Below are positions 58,177-64,000 of a stretch of DNA of 64,000 bases, piece after piece (the first letter of the stretch is position 1; each line of letters opens with the position of its first letter). The stretch spans positions 6,758,001-6,822,000 of the forward strand of contig JAGYVD010000001.1 in NCBI GenBank assembly GCA_021209875.1. Reading direction: 5' to 3'. The notes beneath the pieces are model-generated. The model had not been told where the DNA came from. It saw only the letters and a program-made list of their open reading frames with translations, and did no database searches. Position numbers and translations under genes: made by a program. The stretch is from Rosellinia necatrix (lineage: Eukaryota > Ascomycota > Sordariomycetes > Xylariales > Xylariaceae).

Positions 58177-59100
58177 TCATGTTTCTCTCTTTAACCTTCT
58201 CCGTAAGCTAGGCTCCGGTTTGTCTCGCGCAACACCATCGGCCGAGGGGGTGGGCTGGGCAGGCTGGGCAGGCTGGTTAGGATTGTCCTCGTCCTCGTCC
58301 TTCTCGTCGCCGACGACCCATGTCTGAACAACCTCCCGAACTTCCCTCGTCTTGGCCTGTTTCTTTTCGCCTTGTGACATCCTCCACGTGTATGCCGAGT
58401 AGACGGCCACCTCGGTAATGGCGACGATGAGAGCTCCACCCAAGCTGAGAAACAGTCGCGTTGACACAGGCCACCATTGCGCGGCCTTCCAGATCGCAGC
58501 GCCGCAGCCGAAGACGCTGACGAGGAAGTTGACGATCAAGGTCATCTGCTTTTGCACGTCACCAAATTCGATGTCGTCACCCTCGATGTCGGATGTCTTG
58601 GATGGCTTATTCACCTCGGCAAATGAATGCGCCATCGGGGTAAGGGGGAATCGTTCGGCAAAGGACTCGCGCGGAGGCGCCTTCCGGATCATGCGCTCGT
58701 ATGATCTCTCTTCTTCTTCGCGGCGAAGTCTTGCCATCAGTTGTTTATACTCTTCGGTCTGGTGTCTTGTTAGTAATGACGCCGCGCGCACCGATAATGT
58801 TGACCAGTGCAGACGAACCGGTTCGGGTTTCGGAGGCGGCGGAGGCACATAAAGGGCTGATCCACGAAGCATGCTCTCGAGCCGAAAGCCAACGTGACCA
58901 TTTGCCTGAAGGGCTTTCAACGTGCTGAGGAGCTGCCCGTGGCTTATGGGTTGCCCGACCGCGGGATCGGTGATGAAGGCTTCTTCGAGCTCGGTATCGC
59001 GGGATTGCGCCGTGTCGCGTGACGGATCGCGAGGGTCCTTGGAATCTTTGAGGACCATGAGTGCCTCCACCATGGGGGAGGTCATCGTAAGGAGCACCAT
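58177..59100 (-). CDS. VMA12: ER V-ATPase assembly factor (Vma12/TMEM199 family)
   Basis: Two exons, 59100-58819 and 58758-58177, in phase; 287 aa. The intron (58759-58818) has a perfect TACTAAC branch and CAG acceptor with a weaker GTTCGT donor. Splicing joins PPPPPKPEP to TEEYKQLMARLRREEEERSY, the typical family block. Two C-terminal membrane helices follow (MTLIVNFLVSVFGCGAAIW; LFLSLGGALIVAITEVAVYS), then a cytosolic charged tail. The protein helps assemble the V0 sector of the vacuolar ATPase in the ER. I choose the start at 59100 (MVLLTMTSPMVEAL) because the 50 residues upstream to 59250 are not family-like and overlap the promoter shared with COQ1. Confidence 0.85.
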   Translation of the reverse strand: MVLLTMTSPMVEALMVLKDSKDPRDPSRDTAQSRDTELEEAFITDPAVGQPISHGQLLSTLKALQANGHVGFRLESMLRGSALYVPPPPPKPEPVRLHWSTLSVRAASLLTRHQTEEYKQLMARLRREEEERSYERMIRKAPPRESFAERFPLTPMAHSFAEVNKPSKTSDIEGDDIEFGDVQKQMTLIVNFLVSVFGCGAAIWKAAQWWPVSTRLFLSLGGALIVAITEVAVYSAYTWRMSQGEKKQAKTREVREVVQTWVVGDEKDEDEDNPNQPAQPAQPTPSADGVARDKPEPSLRRRLKRET

Positions 59101-59663
59101 ATTTGCGCTTGATGGAATGCGATCGCAATGATTCGGGTGGTTTGGGTCATGGTATGATGATGGAAGCCCAAATGGGAGCGACTTAGGCTTAGGGAGGGAG
59201 GTAGTGTAGGCAGTGAACCAGGAGGACGCATGGCTCGAGCTCATCCTCAATTTCCCAAGCCAGGTGAGCTACACTACTAGCCTAACTGCAGATCAGTGAT
59301 CACTGCCCCCTAGTTACCCCCATCCACACTGTACGGTCGGTCTCCCTTCACTCCGACTGCCGAGGTCTAGCCACAAGTACCGCCACGACGAGAGCATGAT
59401 TCATCGTGTTCACCGGGGCACCGCCACAGTTCCCGCCATGCGACCTGCAGCTCAAACTATTTTTTTATACACAAGAATCGGTATCATCCGAATTGTCGCA
59501 ACCACCGCCTCTCCGCCACACCCTCCCGACACCACTGGCACCTGTAGAGCCCGGGCTTCCATCCCGGTCCCCCCACCACCAATCCTATGCCCGAGTAGGC
59601 TCGATTGACCACCCAGTCAGGTAATTGGGTCTCCGTCACGGCCGAGGTTGGTATCCCGCGGAC
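59101..59663. promoter_or_regulatory. Divergent promoter of VMA12 and COQ1
   Basis: About 560 bp between two divergent housekeeping genes. ORFs here overlap the 5' leaders and show no domain features. Confidence 0.55.
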
Positions 59664-61067
59664 ATGCCGGTCCGAACGGTGCTGCTGAATGCGCGTGCAG
59701 TCGGCCGTCCTACCGTATTCTCGCATTGTTCCGACTGCAGGAGAACGGCGTCCCTCGACCTGCGGGGCGTAGCACCGAGGGCCCTCTACCACAATTCCCC
59801 CCCGCGATCTTCCGCTTGGGCCGCCGCCGTCTCGGTAGCCTCCAATGTCGTCACCAATGCCGTCTCTCGGGCCACGGCCAAGGGCGACATGCACATCGAC
59901 CCCCTCCGGACGGTGGCGAAGGAAATGAAATTCTTGACGGGGAACATCAGGCAGCTTCTGGGATCCGGCCATCCGTCGTTAGATCGTGTGGCCAAATATT
60001 ATACACAGGCCGAGGGGAAACATGTACGGCCACTCATAGTCCTCCTCATGTCTCGCGCAACGGCACTCTGCCCCAAAAATGAGGCCGAGGCCTCTCCCGC
60101 GTCCTCACACGCCTCCGTAAACTCGCCAATCTCCCCCCTCGACATATTGTCCGACGTCAACCCCTCTTCCCCACTATCCAGTTACTCGTCCGAGCCGGAA
60201 TTCACCGAAAGCGAAATTCTCCCCTCCCAGAGGCGGCTGGCTGAAATTACGGAGCTCATTCATACAGCATCGCTCCTCCATGATGATGTGGTTGACCATT
60301 CCGTGTCGCGGAGAGGATCGCCGTCTGCTAACTTCGAGTTTGGGAATAAGATGGCCGTTCTGGCGGGGGATTTCCTACTCGGGAGGGCGTCCGTTGCCCT
60401 AGCGCGGTTACGAAACGCTGAAGTTATCGAGCTTCTAGCAACCGTCATCGCAAATTTGGTGGAAGGCGAATTCATGCAGTTAAAAAACACGGCCCGCGAC
60501 GAGCAAAACCCCACCTATTCTGAAGATATTTTCAACTATTACTTACAAAAGACGTATCTTAAAACTGCGAGTTTAATATCAAAATCATGTAGGGCGGCAG
60601 CCCTGCTCGGCAGAGCCGATGCAATGACAGTCGATGCGGCCTACGCCTATGGCCGGAATCTCGGATTGGCATTCCAATTAGTCGATGATATGCTAGACTA
60701 TACTAAGTCGGGAAAAGACCTCGGGAAACCAGCTGGGGCGGATCTAGAGCTAGGCTTAGCCACGGCACCCTTATTATTCGCTTGGAAAACAACACCTGAG
60801 CTAGGCCGTTTAGTAGGAAGGAAGTTTGAGCAGGAGGGCGACGTACAACGAGTAAGTTCCGCTAAAGGTGTCCTATCACAGTTTATCCCGACTAAGGAGA
60901 ACTAGGCACGAGAACTCGTCATCCAAAGCAACGGGATAGAGCAAACAAGAGCGCTTGCCGAAGATTACTCGCAACGGGCAATCTCTGCTCTCGATACGTT
61001 CCCCAATAGCGAAGCAAAAGATGGCCTTATCGATATGGCCATGAAGACGCTGAAACGCCAAAAGTAA
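59664..61067 (+). CDS. COQ1: Mitochondrial hexaprenyl diphosphate synthase (ubiquinone biosynthesis)
   Basis: Two exons, 59664-60851 and 60906-61067, in phase; 449 aa. It makes the polyprenyl tail of ubiquinone in mitochondria. The N-terminus (MPVRTVLLNARAVGRPTVFS) is Arg-rich without acidic residues, as expected for import. The trans-prenyltransferase fold shows KHVRPLIVLLMSR, the first Asp-rich motif LLHDDVVDHS, GNKMAVLAGDFLLGRA, GEFMQLKN and the second Asp-rich motif FQLVDDMLDYTKS with GKPAGADLELG. A Ser/Pro-rich insertion (PASSHASVNSPISPLDI) sits before the first Asp motif, as in other filamentous fungi. Exon 2 supplies the C-terminal helix LAEDYSQRAISALDTFPNSE. The in-frame stop at 60903-60905 lies within the intron. 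An ATG at 59625 would add 13 residues. Confidence 0.92.
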
Positions 61068-61443
61068 ACAATTGCGCAGCATTCCGGTTGTATCATCACC
61101 GCAGCATAGAGTTCATCGCAGTATAGAGTCATTCGACGGGGATGTGCCGTTGTATATAAGTAGAGCGTGGGTTTGGGCACACCATCGCATTATATGTGCA
61201 TAATGTACAACATACAGGAGGGGGATAGAAAGCAGGCAACAAGCCGGTCAACAGCCTTCAACTCAACCCTTTACGACTTAACATAATCTGGTAAAATAAG
61301 AAAGCCATGGTAGACGACTACCGTTTCCCATCACGAATGCAAATGATATGAGAACCATTCCATTCATCGATCCACAACGGCTTGCTCTAGCCATTCCAAT
61401 CCACCCGAGGGTATAGCAGCACCTCCGTCAAACAGCCCCCTTC
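61068..61443. other. Convergent intergenic region
   Basis: 376 bp between the 3' ends of COQ1 (plus) and the hydrophobin gene (minus). No gene seen. Confidence 0.55.
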
Positions 61444-62178
61444 TCAGTGAGGATTATAGTCCGCGCAGTACAGGGACACGAGGGGGTTCTAGCAAGGTTA
61501 GGACCCAACAATTTAATAGATATGAGCAGCAGCCACCAAGAACTTACCAGCGCGGTAACTTGACAGCACATTCTTACACCAGGGCAGTCGCTAATTTGAC
61601 CGTCGCCTGTATGATCAGATTAATATCCTGTACCGGCTCCTCTCTCTTCCGCCAAAGCGAAATAAGTTACGGTTGTGACCATCCCGAGAAGCCTCGTACA
61701 CCCACTCGACGAGGATAGGGGGGAAACCTAGGATTATGGCGAAGGGACTTACAAACGAGTCCATTCACGTCATTTGGGTTGAGGTGGTACCCGTAAATAT
61801 TAGCTAGGAACACGACAATGGGCAGGTCACCGGCGACTGCGGCGCGGCAACACTGCAGCTGTCCGTCATTGCCACCTTTCGACTTCGCGCATTCAGGCGA
61901 CTGATTCGGCGTCCATATTATTTTCGGGGGGTCGGCGTTACCTATATTTCCGATCACTAGCGTAGGGGTATCAGTCGAGCTGAAGGGATGGCAAAACGCA
62001 AAAAACGAGAGAGCGACAAGTCAGAATACATAATATGGATGCACTCACGGCTGATCACAGGGGCGAGCGGACCGGTCGGTGAGGAGAGGATAGGCAGGAG
62101 TGGAAGGAGCCCTGGTTCCGGCGCCCCAGAGCCCAGCTGGGTAAGAAAGGCGAGCGTGATGACGAACGAGAACAGCAT
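61444..62178 (-). CDS. Class I-like hydrophobin, four exons
   Basis: Exons 62178-62049, 61956-61753, 61606-61548, 61488-61444; all phases agree, 145 aa. A signal peptide (MLFSFVITLAFLTQLGSGAP) is followed by the eight-cysteine hydrophobin pattern: SPEC, QLQCC, NGLVC, SDC, RMCC, SLYC. Spacing is about C-x12-CC-x31-C-x6-C-x5-CC-x12-C, which fits class I better than class II because of the long CC-to-C4 loop (AGDLPIVVFLANIYGYHLNP). Hydrophobins self-assemble at air-water and wall surfaces of spores and hyphae. Each splice site is canonical (GTGAGT/CTAG, GTAAGT/CAG, GTAAGT/CTAG). The last two exons are too short to be found as ORFs. The low-complexity GLLPLLPILSSPTGPLAPV after the signal peptide is likely trimmed or disordered. 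Confidence 0.87.
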
Positions 62179-64000
62179 CGTGGGAGGTGCTTGCTACTGC
62201 AGCGCAATATCGATTCGGGGCAGAATGTGATCTAAGTCGCGTTAGGTCGGAGGCTATGTGTGTCAAATGTAAACATACCTAACCACGCTTACTATATAGC
62301 CGTACGCCTGCTTGACGCCAACTGCGTTGATACCCAGCACGATACAAGCGAGAGCAGAGGGTCAGAGCGCGTGAGGAGAGGCAGGTCCAGCCGTGGGGGT
62401 ATATATAGCGTCGACAATGTGGCCTGATATCCTACGCCTCAAGGCTTTTATGCCAATGGAACAGGCAGCGTATTTCCCTGGGCCTTGCGTAAGTCGGTCT
62501 TGGGCTACATCAAAGCAACGGAACAAGCACCCACGATCTCACTTGCACACCCAGCCTGCTGGTAACTAGGGTAACATCTCCTCCCCCAATCTGGTATAGC
62601 GGGCCCTATGCAGGGACCATAACTGTCAGTGCCCAGTCCCATGGACCACCATGATCTTTTACCGTAATAACGTCGGTGATGAGAAGTTTTAGTTAGCATG
62701 TATGCATTGCCTATGCACGCGCCACCTCCCAGGCCTATGGGATGAAAATCCGGCTCTATTTGCATAAGCGATGATCCGAGGACCGACCCGGGGTATCGCC
62801 ATAGTAGGCAAGAATTGCCTATACGACAAGACATAACGATTCAGCTGACTAGACGACTGAGCCTAAGAAAGCAATATTTCACGACCCAAACTCTCTATAC
62901 GGCAGCCGATTTCGCTTCCTAGGGAGATACCCGCATGGCACTTCTATACACTACAACTATAAACGAGGTATGTATGTTAACTAATCATCATTAGGTAAAC
63001 CTCTAGGTTAGTCCACATCCCTAGCAAGCCACCTTAGGACTAACTATACCTAGCATCAGTCATAGTGACCTATCTCTCGTATTCTTATCAAATTCCGATT
63101 TTGTCAAAGCGGATTGAGTCGAAGACGGTTCCAGAATTCTTAGCATCGTCTTACTTTTTTTATACAGGCTTGTTCGTGTAACATGTGAATATGCCATGCC
63201 CCATGACAAAGTAACCCAACCCCATCCATCAAACCTGATATTCCCAGTATCCGGCCATGGAAAAGGGGAATTTCGGTTGCCGAGTCGGTACCACCCTAGG
63301 GTCCAAGTTAGTCCTCAGCCAGCCGGGATAGGCCGGGGGAAGGGGGTGTAGACAAGCCACAGTTGGATGATCGTTAATCGCTAATCTCCCATTTTGGGAC
63401 CTGGTTTCGAGGTTGATTGGTTCCTTGTTTAGGGGGGGTATTGAGCCCCCTGGAGAACCAATGGCCACCACCGGAACAGGCATCTCTCTGCTTCGAATGG
63501 CAAATCATACGACCCTTGCTTATATCCTGCAAGCTGAAAGCGACATGACCCCCAAATAACGCTCGATCTCGGCATGCAATCGCTATGAGGCGCGAAAAGA
63601 TTTTTCATCTCCCGTGATATCGGCGGGACTGGATGTTGGAGAAGGCTGCATGGCATTTATTACGCATGTCCACGGACGGCGGCTAGCACATGGGTTCGGC
63701 ATGGCAACAGCAGTTGCAAACGTGCCCGGTCCCATCCTACTGGCTAGACACTAGGCTATTACAAGATTGGCACGGCCCCGCGTCGGCAAGGGAGGGGGAG
63801 GGATACACAATCAATAACTACGTGATGCGCGCCTTGTTTATAACACCCCATGCTGGCGGGAGTCGGAACCGTAAACTAACCACGACCCCTTACCAGTCAG
63901 TGACCAGGCCCGTCAGTGATGATCGCAGACACGCGCGCAAGCGAGCAATGGGCCAGGATACTAAGCGGCCGGAGTTTATCATAACCTACCTGCACTGCAC
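62179..64000. other. Intergenic, no gene seen
   Basis: Begins with the hydrophobin promoter; a TATATATAGCG element lies near 62400. Beyond that only short ORFs without domain features on either strand up to the window end. A gene could start beyond 64000. Confidence 0.5.

Overview
The window is nuclear DNA of a filamentous ascomycete, most likely a Sordariomycete. The evidence is: genes with short 50-80 nt GT-AG introns carrying CTAAC/CTGAC branch sites; two Zn2Cys6 regulators; a PTH11-like rhodopsin-fold membrane protein; a large GH18 chitinase paired with a multi-LysM protein; a class I-like hydrophobin; and TACCTAGGTA-type repeats in leaders. I cannot fix the genus. No rRNA, convincing tRNA, CRISPR or recognisable intact transposon was seen.

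Layout. 1-2253 is a pyrimidine- and microsatellite-rich leader for a conserved C2H2 zinc-finger regulator (2254-4266), whose reading frame is broken at four poly-C runs. 6065-9129 is a five-exon Cdc24-like Rho GEF with an added fungal N-terminal helical domain. 9.1-13.9 kb is gene-poor with broken ORFs. 13.9-23.5 kb holds a DHA2-type MFS transporter, the GPI ethanolamine-phosphate transferase LAS21/GPI7, a glutathione S-transferase and a PTH11-like protein. 23.5-28.6 kb is AT-rich and contains decayed short-chain dehydrogenase and cupin genes. 28.6-44.7 kb holds an orphan ORF, a 1,777-aa chitinase and a six-LysM secreted protein that diverge from one 738-bp promoter region, a weak gene relic, and a DUF6536 membrane protein. 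45.6-56.2 kb is accessory: a VMAT-like MFS transporter, a GFA/CENP-V protein, a Zn2Cys6 factor, a degenerate protein kinase, and a second Zn2Cys6 factor with two repeat-associated frame breaks. 56.7-61.5 kb holds housekeeping genes (a stand-alone ESCO-type zinc-finger protein, the V-ATPase assembly factor VMA12, and hexaprenyl diphosphate synthase COQ1) followed by a four-exon hydrophobin. 62.2-64.0 kb shows no gene.

Functionally, core genes (LAS21, VMA12, COQ1) alternate with niche-related genes: chitin handling, surface coating, efflux and detoxification. Gene models were spliced by hand from codon phase, splice sites and family knowledge. No alignment or transcript was available. The most notable items are the clustered homopolymer frame breaks in two transcription-factor genes, the N-terminal-domain/Cdc24 fusion, and the relic SDR-cupin pair.
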